The notes below the pieces were generated by a model. The model ran no database searches and was not told where the DNA came from. It saw only the letters and a program-made list of their open reading frames with translations. The position numbers and the translations under genes are program-made. Shown in pieces: positions 25,199 through 35,858 of a DNA stretch of 64,000 bases. The first letter of the stretch is position 1. Every line of letters begins with the position of its first letter. Source of the DNA: an uncultured Collinsella sp. (GTDB lineage Bacteria > Actinomycetota > Coriobacteriia > Coriobacteriales > Coriobacteriaceae); NCBI GenBank assembly GCA_900542165.1, contig UQMM01000001.1:73920-137919 (forward strand), written 5' to 3'.

Positions 25199-26041
25199 TT
25201 ACTCCTCGGTGCTCTCGGCCGTATCGGCCGCAGCATCCTCGGGCGCCGCTTCGGGCTCCGGTGCGGGGCGCTTCTCGCCGCCGTAGGTCACCGTCACCAT
25301 CGCGGAACGCAGAATACGATCCGCCATGCGGTAGCCCTTCTGGTACACGTCGTTGACGGTCTCGTCGTACTGCGATGCGTCCTCGACGCGGCCCACAGCC
25401 TGGTGCTCGAGCGGATCGAACGCCTCGCCCTTGGGATCGATGGGCTCAACGCCCTCGTGCGCAAACACATCGAGCAGCTTGGCATGAACCGCATCGACGC
25501 CGTCGACGAACTGCTTAAAGTCGTCGGAAAGCTCTTGGCTGCGGGCATGGTCGATCGCGCGCTCGATATCGTCGATCACCGGCAACAGCGCGGTGACAAG
25601 CTTCTCGGTCGCGCGCTCGCGCTCGGCGATGCGCTCGTTGGCGGTGCGGCGACGGAAGTTCTCCCAGTCGGCCTGCAGGCGGGCGGTGCGCTCGGTAGCG
25701 TCTTTCGCCTTGTCCTCGGCGGCCTTCTGAGCCTCTGCCGCAGCATCGAGCTCATTGCGCACGTCGGCAAGCTCCTTTTGGGCCTGCTCGAACTTGAACT
25801 TAAAGTCGTTGTCGGCGGCTTCCTCACCGGCGCGGATAGCGGCTTCCACCATCTCGTCCTCGGTCATCGTCGCCTCCTTGTTGGAATCCTCTACCTGGTT
25901 CTCGGCAGCCTCGGCGGCCTCGGCCTCGTTGGCCTCGGTATCGTCGACGGCCTCTACGGGAATCTTCACGTCCTTCTCCTCAGAGTCAACGGGGGCGACA
26001 CCAGCGGCAGCCGCCTCCGTGCGAGATTTACGGGCGGACAT
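25199..26041 (-). CDS. grpE: Nucleotide exchange factor GrpE
   Basis: A 280-aa GrpE, longer than the usual ~200 aa because of an acidic, Ala/Glu-rich N-terminal tail (about residues 10-85). The canonical part starts with the long helix (KFEQAQKELADVRNELDAAA) and LQADWENFRRRTANERIAER, followed by LLPVIDDIERAIDHA and the beta-wing with EAFDPLEHQAVG. It releases ADP from DnaK. The start is 2 bp after the dnaK stop, so the two are translationally coupled. The C-terminus carries a further acidic tail. Confidence 0.95.
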   Translation of the reverse strand: MSARKSRTEAAAAGVAPVDSEEKDVKIPVEAVDDTEANEAEAAEAAENQVEDSNKEATMTEDEMVEAAIRAGEEAADNDFKFKFEQAQKELADVRNELDAAAEAQKAAEDKAKDATERTARLQADWENFRRRTANERIAERERATEKLVTALLPVIDDIERAIDHARSQELSDDFKQFVDGVDAVHAKLLDVFAHEGVEPIDPKGEAFDPLEHQAVGRVEDASQYDETVNDVYQKGYRMADRILRSAMVTVTYGGEKRPAPEPEAAPEDAAADTAESTEE

Positions 26042-26043
26042 GA

Positions 26044-27936
<1,893 letters not shown>

Positions 27937-28045
27937 TAGAAATTCCCTCTCTCTTGTGCGTTTGCACCGACTCGGCGGTCTGCCGAGCGGTGTTTCGGCT
28001 TGTCTTTCAGGATGTAGTGTATCCCCTTATGGGCCGGAATATACA

Positions 28046-28072
28046 AAATCTAAGTCAATTCATATAAGATTT
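28046..28072 (-). promoter_or_regulatory. Candidate HspR operator upstream of dnaK
   Basis: AAATCTAAGTC and ATATAAGATTT are separated by AATTC. The outer 11-mers are identical to those at 19093-19119 upstream of clpB, in the same orientation. On the minus strand the element contains TTGACT, a possible -35, so a bound repressor would block RNA polymerase. Confidence 0.75.
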
Positions 28073-28198
28073 CTTATTGCCGAGAGTTTAGGTTCACAAA
28101 TGCGCAGGTAGACGCGCTGATTGAGTTCTCGGCAAATCTATCGAGATCTATGTAGAGATGGCTGAGGTTTGCGTCCGGGGGTGCCTGGGGCCGCCTTG

Positions 28199-28370
28199 CG
28201 GAAAGCTCGTCCCGTTTTGAGCGTGGATTCCGGGCCGCGGTTTCCGTCTGAAGGCTCAACCGGAAACCGTATCCCGTTTTGAGAGCTGATACCGGGTCGC
28301 AGTTTCCGCTAGCGGGCCCAACCGGAAACTGCGACCCGTTTTTCGGCCAAATAACGGGATGCCCTTTCCG
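28199..28370. repeat. Tandem GGAAA..CCCG hairpin array (three units)
   Basis: Three units of about 47 nt, each of the form GGAAA-N6-CCCG, TTTT-rich spacer, CGGG-N6-TTTCCG, are separated by ~15-nt spacers. The best pairing joins units 2 and 3: CGGGTCGCAGTTTCCG (28293-28308) with CGGAAACTGCGACCCG (28323-28338), 16 bp perfect. The rest of the 657-bp gap upstream of dnaK and the ferredoxin holds no gene. Related arrays are at 43176-43347 and a single hairpin at 5496-5541. Confidence 0.8.
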
Positions 28371-28593
28371 CAAGCGCGCCCAATAGCTCAATATTTCAAG
28401 TCACCTTTAGCTAACATTTGCGCAGCTCAACGGCCCCACCTGCGCGTTTTTTAGTAAACCTTGGCATACTCGGCGAACGGTGTGAAGATGCCGGCCAGAG
28501 GGTATTGCAAACGGTCGCTCCCGTGGTATGTTTTTGCCCGAATCAAACCGGCGCGCATCGCCTGTAGCGTCGGTCAACAGAGAGGAAACTACC

Positions 28594-28779
28594 ATGGCTC
28601 ATCCCGTAATTGATGCCGACGAGTGCATCGCTTGTGGCGTTTGCGTCGACTCCTGCCCCGCTGGAGTTCTGGAGCTCCAGGACGTCGCTACCGTCGCTGA
28701 CGAGGACTCCTGCGTCGCCTGTGGCGCTTGCCAGGACGCTTGCCCCGCTGGCGCGATCACCGAGATCGTTGAGGAGTAA
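28594..28779 (+). CDS. 2[4Fe-4S] ferredoxin
   Basis: A 61-aa bacterial-type ferredoxin and low-potential electron carrier. It has two complete cluster motifs, CIACGVCVDSCP and CVACGACQDACP, each with the fourth cysteine followed by Pro. The start at 28594 (MAHPVIDADE) matches the family and has AGAGGA upstream. The gene is single, with its own terminator. It could serve anaerobic redox enzymes such as the oxidoreductase at 9640-12417. Confidence 0.95.
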   Translation: MAHPVIDADECIACGVCVDSCPAGVLELQDVATVADEDSCVACGACQDACPAGAITEIVEE

Positions 28780-28820
28780 CAACTCCCCCACTTGCACACT
28801 CAAAAGTACACCGTGCACAA

Positions 28821-28857
28821 AAAGGAGGCCTCCGCATCGCCACGGAGGCCTCCTTTT
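28821..28857 (+). terminator. Ferredoxin terminator
   Basis: AAAGGAGGCCTCCG (28821-28834) pairs with CGGAGGCCTCCTTT (28843-28856) and merges into TTTTTG. It would also act on the minus strand. Confidence 0.9.
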
Positions 28858-28922
28858 TGTTTGTGCGGATAACTAATTTGGCACCGCTGCAGATTGCCGC
28901 TTAGGGGCGTTTGCAGCATCGG

Positions 28923-29468
28923 CTACGATAGGTCGTCTTCGTAGGGCATGAGGTCAGCCAAGTAGCCTTTCTCCTTGAGCATGGCCTCGATCTCGTCGAG
29001 GGTCTGCTCGTCTTCCGCCGCGATGCGATGGAAGTGGTAGCCGCTCGTCACCGTTAGTAGTGGAAAGCTCTTGCCGCTCTCGATATCGTGCAGGTAGCGC
29101 TCAACATCGCGACGATTGCGGATGTCCAGGTCGGCCGTGATCTTACCGTACACGCGGTGATTGACGATCACGTTGAGCACGGCACCACCGGCGTCGACGA
29201 TACTCGTGAGCTCATCGCCTGCCTGCTCCACGCCGTGGCGAACCTTGACCAAGCGCGTGGGAACAGCCGGACTGCTCGCCGCCTCCTGCAGCACGTAGCC
29301 GCGATTGGTCGCCACGATATCGTGCCCATCGGCGCGCAGCAGGGCGATGTCTTGCACGACAATCTGGCGGCTCACACCCACCTCACGAGCAAGTGCGCTG
29401 CCGGAGACGGGGCCCTTGGCTCGCTCGAGCACGCCCATGATGGCACGGCGACGCTCGCGGGCGTCCAT
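28923..29468 (-). CDS. niaR: NiaR-type transcriptional repressor (HTH + 3H domain)
   Basis: A 181-aa repressor of NAD biosynthesis genes, with niacin as expected co-repressor. The N-terminal HTH_11 domain contains GSALAREVGVSRQIVVQDIA and LLRADGHDIVATNRGYVL. The C-terminal 3H domain has three conserved His-bearing segments (VRHGVEQAGDEL, NVIVNHRVYG, SGYHFHRI). It is the last gene of nadA-nadB-nadC-niaR; its ATG overlaps the nadC stop (TAATG). Its target is probably the long palindrome at 32831-32874. Confidence 0.92.
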   Translation of the reverse strand: MDARERRRAIMGVLERAKGPVSGSALAREVGVSRQIVVQDIALLRADGHDIVATNRGYVLQEAASSPAVPTRLVKVRHGVEQAGDELTSIVDAGGAVLNVIVNHRVYGKITADLDIRNRRDVERYLHDIESGKSFPLLTVTSGYHFHRIAAEDEQTLDEIEAMLKEKGYLADLMPYEDDLS

Positions 29469-30328
29469 TATTTACCGTCCAGCAGACGCAGGTGCTTAAG
29501 CGAGAGGTCGAGAATCGGCGCAGAGTGCGTCAGGGCGCCCGAGCTAATATAGTCGACACCCAGATCGGCCAGGGCGCGAATGTTGTCGGCGTCCACGTTG
29601 CCCGAACACTCGGTCTTGGCACGACCGGCGATAAGCTCGATAGCGGCCGCCATGTCGTCATGGGTCATATTGTCGAGCATGATAATGTCGGCACCGGCTT
29701 CCACGGCCTCGCGCACCATGTCCAGGTTCTCGCACTCGATCTCGACCGTCGCAGTAAACGATGCATGGGCGCGCGCCATCTCGATTGCACGCGTCACGCC
29801 GCCGGCGGCATCGATGTGGTTGTCCTTGAGCATGACGGCCGTCGACAGGTTGTAACGGTGGTTGCTGCCGCCGCCAATCTCGACCGCGGCCTTCTCAAAG
29901 ACGCGCATGCCCGGCGTGGTCTTGCGCGTATCGACGAGCACGGTCTTGGTGCCCTCGAGCGCCGCGGCCATCTGGTGCGTATAGGTAGCGATACCGCTCA
30001 TGCGCTGCAGGTAGTTGAGTGCCACGCGCTCGCCCGAAAGCAGCACGCGCGCGTCGCCGCGCACCTGACCCACATGGTCGCCGGCGTGCACCTCGTCGCC
30101 ATCGGCAACGTCGAGCAGCACCGAGCTCTGCGAATCCAGCAGTTCAAAGGTGCGGGCAAACACATCCAAGCCGGCGATGATGCCGTCGGCCTTGGCGATA
30201 AGCTCCACCGTGGCGGGACGCGCCGTGGGGCACACGCTCACCGTGCTCACGTCCTCAAAGGTAATGTCCTCGCGCAGAGCCTGCAGAATCAGATCATCGA
30301 CGACGAGCTTCATGGTAATGGGATTCAT
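29468..30328 (-). CDS. nadC: Quinolinate phosphoribosyltransferase (nicotinate-nucleotide pyrophosphorylase)
   Basis: A 286-aa NadC. It converts quinolinate and PRPP to nicotinate mononucleotide and CO2. Recognisable parts: VALNYLQRMSGIATYTHQMA (active-site helix), DTRKTTPGMRVFEKAAVEIGG (PRPP/quinolinate-binding Arg and Lys), HRYNLSTAVMLKDNHI, and IMLDNMTHDDM. Length is normal. It is separated from nadB by 3 bp and overlaps niaR by 1 bp. Confidence 0.97.
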   Translation of the reverse strand: MNPITMKLVVDDLILQALREDITFEDVSTVSVCPTARPATVELIAKADGIIAGLDVFARTFELLDSQSSVLLDVADGDEVHAGDHVGQVRGDARVLLSGERVALNYLQRMSGIATYTHQMAAALEGTKTVLVDTRKTTPGMRVFEKAAVEIGGGSNHRYNLSTAVMLKDNHIDAAGGVTRAIEMARAHASFTATVEIECENLDMVREAVEAGADIIMLDNMTHDDMAAAIELIAGRAKTECSGNVDADNIRALADLGVDYISSGALTHSAPILDLSLKHLRLLDGK

Positions 30329-30331
30329 GGT

Positions 30332-31708
30332 CTACTCCTCCACGGCCTGCGTGCCGGCGGCACGGGCCAAATCATCGATTGCCAGGGTGTCGGCGCTCAG
30401 GGCGCGATGACGGCCATCGAGCGCGGGATCGCCCGCCTGCTCCACGGCCAGCGACTCGCCGGTACGCATGTACCACGCGGCGCGACGACCCCAGACCAGC
30501 GCCTCGAGCAGGCTGTTTGATGCAAGGCGGTTTTTGCCGTGAACGCCGTTGCAGGCCGTCTCACCCGCGGCGTAGAGCTCGGGCATCGAGGTGCGGCCGT
30601 CCTTGTCGACCCATACGCCGCCCATAAAGTAGTGTTGCGTGGGCGTGACGGGGATGGGCTCGTCCAGGATGTCGCGGCCGTCCTCCAGGCAGCGCGCGCG
30701 GATATTGGCAAAGTGCCCGGTCACCACATCGCGCTCGACGGGGGCGAAGCTCAGCCACTCGTGCTCGGTACCGTCCTGCTTCATCTGCTCGCGAATAGCG
30801 GCGGCGACAACGTCGCGCGGCTGAAGCTCGTCGGTAAAGCGCTCGCCGGCGGCATTGAGCAGAATCGCGCCCTCGCCGCGGCAGCTCTCGCTGATCAGGA
30901 AGGTGCGGCCCGGCTGCGGCGAAAACAGGCCCGTGGGGTGGATCTGCACGTAGTCCAGGTGCTCCATCTTAATGCCATGCCCCTGAGCGATGTAGCAGGC
31001 GTCACCGGTGAGCTGCGGGTAGTTGGTGGAGTGATCGTACACGCCGCCGATGCCACCCGTCGCCCACAGCGTATGGCGGGCATGGATCTTAAACGGCTTA
31101 CCGGCATGCACGCCCTCGGCGGCATTTGCCAGCTCGTCGGCGGGGCGAACCGAGTTGTCCTCGTCCACGGAAACGGCGACGACACCGGCACACACCGTGG
31201 CGCCGTCACGCTCGCCCGTCAGGATATCGGTCATGGCTACGTGCTCCAAAATCTGCACGTTATCCAGCTTGCGAACGGCCTGGAGCAGCTTGGTCGTAAT
31301 CTCCTTGCCGGTGATATCGGCATGGAAGGCAATGCGCGGACGGCTGTGCGCGCCCTCGCGGGTAAAGTCGAGGCTGCCGTCGGCCTTGCGCTCAAAATCC
31401 ACGCCCATCGCCAGCAGGTCGTTAATGACCGAGCGGCTCGAGCGGATCATGATGTCGACGCTCTCGCGGCGGTTCTCGTAATGACCGGCGTGCATGGTGT
31501 CCTCAAAGAAGGCATCGTAGTCTGAGCCTTCGGGCAGCACGCAGATACCGCCCTGCGCGAGCATCGAATCGCACTCGTCGACAGCGCCCTTGGAAAGCAT
31601 GATCACGCGCGTGCTCGTCGGCAGGTTAAGAGCCGCGTACAGGCCCGCCACGCCGCAGCCGGCAATGACGACGTCGCACTCCATATCGGGGTATTGCTTG
31701 GTTTCCAC
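30332..31708 (-). CDS. nadB: L-aspartate oxidase
   Basis: A 458-aa FAD enzyme oxidising L-aspartate to iminoaspartate, likely with fumarate as acceptor in an anaerobe. The N-terminal FAD fold reads CDVVIAGCGVAGLYAALNLP. The capping-domain motif DAFFEDTMHAGHYENRRESV and the HPTGLFSPQPGRTFLISE-type active-site region are present, as is the C-terminal GETACNGVHGKNRLASNSLL. The GTG at 31708 is chosen because AGAGG lies 6 nt before it. Two ATGs further upstream (31735, 31759) lie inside a hairpin repeat. Coupled within the nad operon. Confidence 0.93.
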   Translation of the reverse strand: METKQYPDMECDVVIAGCGVAGLYAALNLPTSTRVIMLSKGAVDECDSMLAQGGICVLPEGSDYDAFFEDTMHAGHYENRRESVDIMIRSSRSVINDLLAMGVDFERKADGSLDFTREGAHSRPRIAFHADITGKEITTKLLQAVRKLDNVQILEHVAMTDILTGERDGATVCAGVVAVSVDEDNSVRPADELANAAEGVHAGKPFKIHARHTLWATGGIGGVYDHSTNYPQLTGDACYIAQGHGIKMEHLDYVQIHPTGLFSPQPGRTFLISESCRGEGAILLNAAGERFTDELQPRDVVAAAIREQMKQDGTEHEWLSFAPVERDVVTGHFANIRARCLEDGRDILDEPIPVTPTQHYFMGGVWVDKDGRTSMPELYAAGETACNGVHGKNRLASNSLLEALVWGRRAAWYMRTGESLAVEQAGDPALDGRHRALSADTLAIDDLARAAGTQAVEE

Positions 31709-31725
31709 AGGAATCCTCTCCCTTG

Positions 31726-31760
31726 AATGTGACATAAGGGACCGTCCCTCCTGCCACATT
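31726..31760. repeat. Hairpin repeat between nadA and nadB
   Basis: AATGTGACATAAGGGAC (31726-31742) pairs with GTCCCTCCTGCCACATT (31744-31760) at 14 of 17 positions with a 1-nt spacer. It resembles the GGGAC-containing repeats at 23.3 and 37.2 kb and was probably acquired inside the operon. Confidence 0.6.
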
Positions 31761-31763
31761 GTT

Positions 31764-32789
31764 CTAGCGCGCTGCGTACTCGAGCATGCGGTCGAGCGTG
31801 AGCTTGGCCTGATCGGCGGCCTCGTCCGAGACGCCGATCTGCACCTCGCCCTCGCCCGTCTCCAGGCAGCGCACGAGCTTTTCGAGCGTGATGAGGTCCA
31901 TGTTGACGCAGGTGGGCTGCACCGCGGGGAAATAGAACTTCTTGCCGGTGCCCTGGCAGCGGCGCTCGAGCTCGTAGAGCACGCCGCGGACCGTCACGAT
32001 AATGAACTCGCTCGCGTCGGACTCCTCGGCATACTTAATGATGCCGGCGGTGGAGCCGATGTAGTCGGCCTCGGCCAGAACGTCGGCCTTGCACTCGGGG
32101 TGCGCCAGCACGAGCGCGTCGGGGTGGGCCTCCGTCGCGTCGACGATCTGCTCGACGGTGATGATGTGATGGCGCGGGCAGTAGCCGTTGTTGAGGATGA
32201 CGTGCTTTTGCGGCACCTGCTCGGCTACGAAGCGGCCCAGGTTCTGGTCGGGAATGAACAGGACGTGCTGCTGCGGCAGCTCGGACACGATCTTGACGGC
32301 GTTGGAACTGGTGACACACACGTCACTCCAGCTCTTGATCTCAACCGTGGAGTTGACGTAGCACACCACGGCAAGGTCGTCGCCGTACTCGGCGCGGGCG
32401 GCGTCGACCGTCTCGCGCTTGACCATATGAGCCATGGGACAATCCGCGCCCGGCTCGGGCAGCAGCACGGTCTTGGTGGGGTTGAGCAGCTTGGCGCTCT
32501 CGCCCATAAACTCCACGCCGCACAGCACGATGGTCCGCTGTGGCAGGCTCTTGGCGAGCTTGGCCAGGTAGAAGCTATCGCCGACGTAATCAGCCACGGC
32601 CTGCACCTCGGGCGCCACGTAATAGTGCGCTAGGATCACCGCGTCACGTTGGGTTTTTAGTTGCTGAATGGCCTCGACGAGCTCTGCGGGCACCAGTGCC
32701 GCGCGCTCCGTTGCCGTCGTTGCCGATGCTAGGCCGGCCGCGATATCGCGTGCGAGCTCCGACGCATCCATGTTCGCGCTCTGTGCCAT
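31764..32789 (-). CDS. nadA: Quinolinate synthase
   Basis: A 341-aa NadA, a [4Fe-4S] enzyme that condenses iminoaspartate with DHAP. It contains ILAHYYVAPEVQAVADYVGD (substrate pocket), VVCYVNSTVEIKSWSDVCVT, HPECKADVLAEADYIGSTAG and a C-terminal QPTCVNMDLITLEKLV; the three conserved cluster cysteines are visible. Start at 32789 with GAGAGGGG. First gene of the operon, just downstream of a large palindrome likely bound by NiaR. Confidence 0.97.
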   Translation of the reverse strand: MAQSANMDASELARDIAAGLASATTATERAALVPAELVEAIQQLKTQRDAVILAHYYVAPEVQAVADYVGDSFYLAKLAKSLPQRTIVLCGVEFMGESAKLLNPTKTVLLPEPGADCPMAHMVKRETVDAARAEYGDDLAVVCYVNSTVEIKSWSDVCVTSSNAVKIVSELPQQHVLFIPDQNLGRFVAEQVPQKHVILNNGYCPRHHIITVEQIVDATEAHPDALVLAHPECKADVLAEADYIGSTAGIIKYAEESDASEFIIVTVRGVLYELERRCQGTGKKFYFPAVQPTCVNMDLITLEKLVRCLETGEGEVQIGVSDEAADQAKLTLDRMLEYAAR

Positions 32790-32830
32790 CAAGGCCCCTC
32801 TCTTTTGGCGAATCTTGGGGTTTTAGTATG

Positions 32831-32874
32831 ACACCTAGGTTTACAGCTGACAAGACAGCTGTAAACCTAGGTGT
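32831..32874. promoter_or_regulatory. Perfect 19-bp inverted repeat, candidate NiaR operator
   Basis: ACACCTAGGTTTACAGCTG (32831-32849) is exactly complementary to 32856-32874, with six bases (ACAAGA) between. It begins 42 bp upstream of nadA. The internal ACAGCTG..CAGCTGT pair and the presence of a NiaR gene in the operon point to a NiaR binding site. It could also be a hairpin terminator for the short upstream region, but no T-tract follows. Confidence 0.7.
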
Positions 32875-33082
32875 AAAGTTGAAATAAAGATTCAATCATG
32901 TGGCAGGTCCATTTTCGAACTGGCAAGCCGAGGATAGCCGAGCTCTCGATAGCGCAGGAGGCATCTTTCGCCACCGCAATACCGCTCGGCGCGAGTTGCG
33001 CGACGTGGGGCGCAAATGGGACACGCCTCCGCGAGCGGTCCGCACCCAATGTGGCAAAATCGAACTACTAAGGGGGCTCAGA

Positions 33083-33805
33083 ATGCTCAAGATTATTGCC
33101 TGCGACGACGACGTCGCTTTTCTAGATAGACTGCACCGGATGATCGACCGTTGGTCGAGCGAGACGGGCACGGCGGTCGATGTTGCGCTCGTCACGCGCG
33201 GCGAGGACCTGCTGGCCCGCCATGCCGCATCGCGCGCCGACATCATCTTGCTCGATATGATCATGCCGCTCGTCAACGGCATGGACACCGCGCGCGAATT
33301 GCGCCAGGCCGATACCGCCGTGCGTCTGGTGTTTCTCACCTCATCGCCCGAGTTTGCACTGGAGTCCTACGAGGTCCGCGCCTTCGACTATCTGCTCAAG
33401 CCTGTGACTTACGAACGCCTGGCGCAGCTACTCGACGAGCTTTCGAGCGTGCGCCCGGCGGCAACCGACGAACTCGTAATCAAAACGTCCTTTGGCTACC
33501 ACGCCCTGCGCCTGTCCGACATCGAATATGCCGAGGCGCGCAACAAGCACGTGGTCTTCCACCTGCGCGACGGACGCGATATCGAGGCACTCGAATCGTT
33601 CCGCAGCGTCGAGGACCGTTTGGCGCAAAATGCCACCTTCTTTAAATGCCACCGCAGCTACCAGGTCAACCTGCGCAATATCGATCACTTTGACCGCACG
33701 GACATCGTCATGCGCTCGGGTGCGTGCATCCCGCTTTCGCGCAGCTGCAAGCAGGGATTCCAAGACGCCTACTTTGCGGTTCGCTTTGAGGGTGGGAGAC
33801 ACTGA
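33083..33805 (+). CDS. LytTR-family response regulator
   Basis: A 240-aa AgrA/LytR-type regulator. The receiver domain (1-120) starts MLKIIACDDDVAFLDRL with the acidic pair Asp8/Asp9; the phosphorylation site is the Asp in DIILLDMIMPLVNG, and the conserved Lys is in FDYLLKPVTYERL. The C-terminal LytTR DNA-binding domain contains TSFGYHALRLSDIEYAEARN and FKCHRSYQVNLRNIDHFDR. AGGGGG precedes the ATG. It overlaps its kinase by 1 bp (TGATG). Confidence 0.95.
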   Translation: MLKIIACDDDVAFLDRLHRMIDRWSSETGTAVDVALVTRGEDLLARHAASRADIILLDMIMPLVNGMDTARELRQADTAVRLVFLTSSPEFALESYEVRAFDYLLKPVTYERLAQLLDELSSVRPAATDELVIKTSFGYHALRLSDIEYAEARNKHVVFHLRDGRDIEALESFRSVEDRLAQNATFFKCHRSYQVNLRNIDHFDRTDIVMRSGACIPLSRSCKQGFQDAYFAVRFEGGRH

Positions 33806-35082
33806 TGGCCTCCTCGGTCGAAATGGTCCTTTGGGCAATCCACCACGCCACGACGCTGCTCTTTGGCGTCTTTGCCTCGGCGGCGCTGTGCGGTATCGAG
33901 ATCAACCGGCGTCATGCGCTTGAACTGGTGCTGGTCGGTGCCGTAACTGGATGCGCATTTGGCCTCGCCAATGCCGTCGGCGGCGAGCTTTTCGCCCGCC
34001 AGGTATATCCGCTCGTCGTGCATCTGCCGCTCGTCATCTATTTGTGCGCGCGCTACCGCCTGAGCCCGCTGCTTGCCGTGCTCGGCATTACCAGCGCCTA
34101 TCTGAGCTGCCAGTTCAGCAATTGGATGGGCATCGCCGCCTTTGCCGCAACCGATTCGCAGATCGCGTACTATCTGGCGCGTATTGCGACCACACTCGCC
34201 GTCTTTGCCGTCCTATTGCATTGGGCCGGCGACATCGGTCCGCGCTTGGCGATTAAAAGCACCACCGAGCTGGGCATCCTTTTAATCCTGCCGCTCGTCT
34301 ATTACGTCTTTGACTATGCCACCAACGTCTACACCACGCTGTTCCACTCGGGCTCGGTGGTAACGGTTGAGTTTTTGGCATTTGCGCTCTGTGCCTTCTA
34401 TCTTATGTTTCTTGCCGTTTACCTGCGCGAATACGAAGAAAAGGAAACCGCCGAGCGAGAGCGCTGGATGCTCGAAACCCGCGACAGCGCCGCCATTAAA
34501 GAGCTCGAGGCCTGGCGTCAATCTGGGCGCGAGCTGTCGATTCTTCGCCACGATATGCGCCACTTCCTACGCGGCCTGGCCGCTTTAATTGAGGAGGGCC
34601 ACACCGACGAGGCGCTCAAACGCATCGACGAACTCTGCGAAGCCGGCGACCGCACCGCCGTACGCCGCTTCTGTGCCAACGAGACCGTAAACATCGCGCT
34701 TTCGTCATTTAACTCGGATATCAATAGAAACGGCATTACCGCCAACCTGCGCGCCGCCGTACCCGAAACCATCCACGTAGGTGACGCCGACCTGTTTAGC
34801 GTGCTCTCAAATGCCTTGGAAAACGCTATCACCGCCGCAAGCGCCGCACCCCAAGGAAAGCGATTCGTCGACTTTGACCTGCGATTAGAGGACGGCCAGC
34901 TGCTGCTGTTAGTTTCCAACACGTTTGACCGCGCGCCGCGCATGGTCGACGGCATGCCCGTGACCCGGCATGCGGGCCACGGCTTTGGCACCAAGAGCAT
35001 CAAACTTGCCGTGGAGCGCATGAACGGCAACTGTCAGTTCCGCATTAACGGCGATCGGTTTGAGCTGCGCGCTGTGATGTAG
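33805..35082 (+). CDS. GHKL-type sensor histidine kinase (AgrC-like)
   Basis: A 425-aa membrane kinase. Six hydrophobic segments occupy about residues 1-215 (for example LVLVGAVTGCAFGLANAVGG, AVLGITSAYLSCQF). A short coiled coil (REYEEKETAERERWMLET) leads to the dimerisation helix with the phospho-acceptor His (RELSILRHDMRHFLRGLAAL). The ATPase has the N box LSNALENAITAA and a Gly-rich HAGHGFGTKSIKLAVE. This layout is typical of peptide-sensing AgrC kinases, but no agrB/agrD pair is next to it, so the signal is unknown. Confidence 0.93.
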   Translation: MASSVEMVLWAIHHATTLLFGVFASAALCGIEINRRHALELVLVGAVTGCAFGLANAVGGELFARQVYPLVVHLPLVIYLCARYRLSPLLAVLGITSAYLSCQFSNWMGIAAFAATDSQIAYYLARIATTLAVFAVLLHWAGDIGPRLAIKSTTELGILLILPLVYYVFDYATNVYTTLFHSGSVVTVEFLAFALCAFYLMFLAVYLREYEEKETAERERWMLETRDSAAIKELEAWRQSGRELSILRHDMRHFLRGLAALIEEGHTDEALKRIDELCEAGDRTAVRRFCANETVNIALSSFNSDINRNGITANLRAAVPETIHVGDADLFSVLSNALENAITAASAAPQGKRFVDFDLRLEDGQLLLLVSNTFDRAPRMVDGMPVTRHAGHGFGTKSIKLAVERMNGNCQFRINGDRFELRAVM

Positions 35083-35146
35083 AAGTGCGGCGCCGATCTC
35101 GAGGCGTGCCTTGCCCGCCAGACAATCGCTCGCCGGCGCCAATCCG

Positions 35147-35722
35147 CTACAGCGGAGCGGCTGCCGGGGTCAGTTGCTTGATGTATGCCCACATGCGCTG
35201 CTTGGCGGCTTTGTCAGTGAGCGCCGCCTCAAAACCGTCGAGCGCGAGCACGCGGCGACCCTGCACATGGGCGACCAAGCCGGGCTTGAGCATGGCGGTG
35301 TCGAAGTCATCGATCGCCACGAGCATATCGGCGTAGGTCTCGCGCATGGCGTCAGCCGCGTTGTTGTCGAGCAGTAGCACCGCCTCGGGGTCCAAAGCCT
35401 CAAGCGCCTCACGGAACAGCTCGCACGGCAGAGTCTCGCCCACCGCGACCGCTCCGTCACCCACGCCGGCGACGCTTGCCAGCACGCAAAAATCCTCGGG
35501 CGCGTAGCCGATGGCCCCAAGCGCCTTGCGCAACGCCGCGCCATCCGGGCCGGCGGCAAGCTCGCCACCCGAACGCTCGGCCTCGTCCAAATCGCCTTTG
35601 ACCAGCACGATCGGCGAGCACGCGTTGCCCGCGATACGCACGCCACGGACCGCAAGCGATGTGAGCTCCTGCTCGGCCGCCTGGGCGATGGCTTCTTTTT
35701 TCTGGCTTTGTGACGTGGACAT
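35147..35722 (-). CDS. Uracil-DNA-glycosylase-like protein, possibly inactive
   Basis: A 191-aa soluble protein. The order of elements (SPIVLVKGDLDEAERSGGEL; GAALRKALGAIGYAPEDFCVL; LFREALEALDPEAVLLLDNN) matches the core of family 4/5 uracil-DNA glycosylases, in which an EAPG motif, a KLL..G.. helix and a P-x-V-V-L-L-G strand occur in this spacing. The normal catalytic GEAPG and the Fe-S cysteines are absent, so catalysis is doubtful. The ATG at 35722 was preferred (GGAGA upstream). Convergent with the histidine kinase. The family assignment is tentative. Confidence 0.5.
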   Translation of the reverse strand: MSTSQSQKKEAIAQAAEQELTSLAVRGVRIAGNACSPIVLVKGDLDEAERSGGELAAGPDGAALRKALGAIGYAPEDFCVLASVAGVGDGAVAVGETLPCELFREALEALDPEAVLLLDNNAADAMRETYADMLVAIDDFDTAMLKPGLVAHVQGRRVLALDGFEAALTDKAAKQRMWAYIKQLTPAAAPL

Positions 35723-35858
35723 GCGCTCTCCAATCGTTTGCGTGCCCACCATTATATAAAAGAGCTGCCCGCGAGTGGTTGCTTTGCGGGCGGCTGGGTA
35801 TAAGCACGGTCGTACTGAGTTTTACGCGGCCGAGCCGCGTCGCATTATGGAGGTCACC

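Noticed and set aside
28199..28370. Possible CRISPR array from repeated units
   Set aside because: The units are self-complementary, of variable sequence, with ~15-nt spacers and no cas genes in the window.
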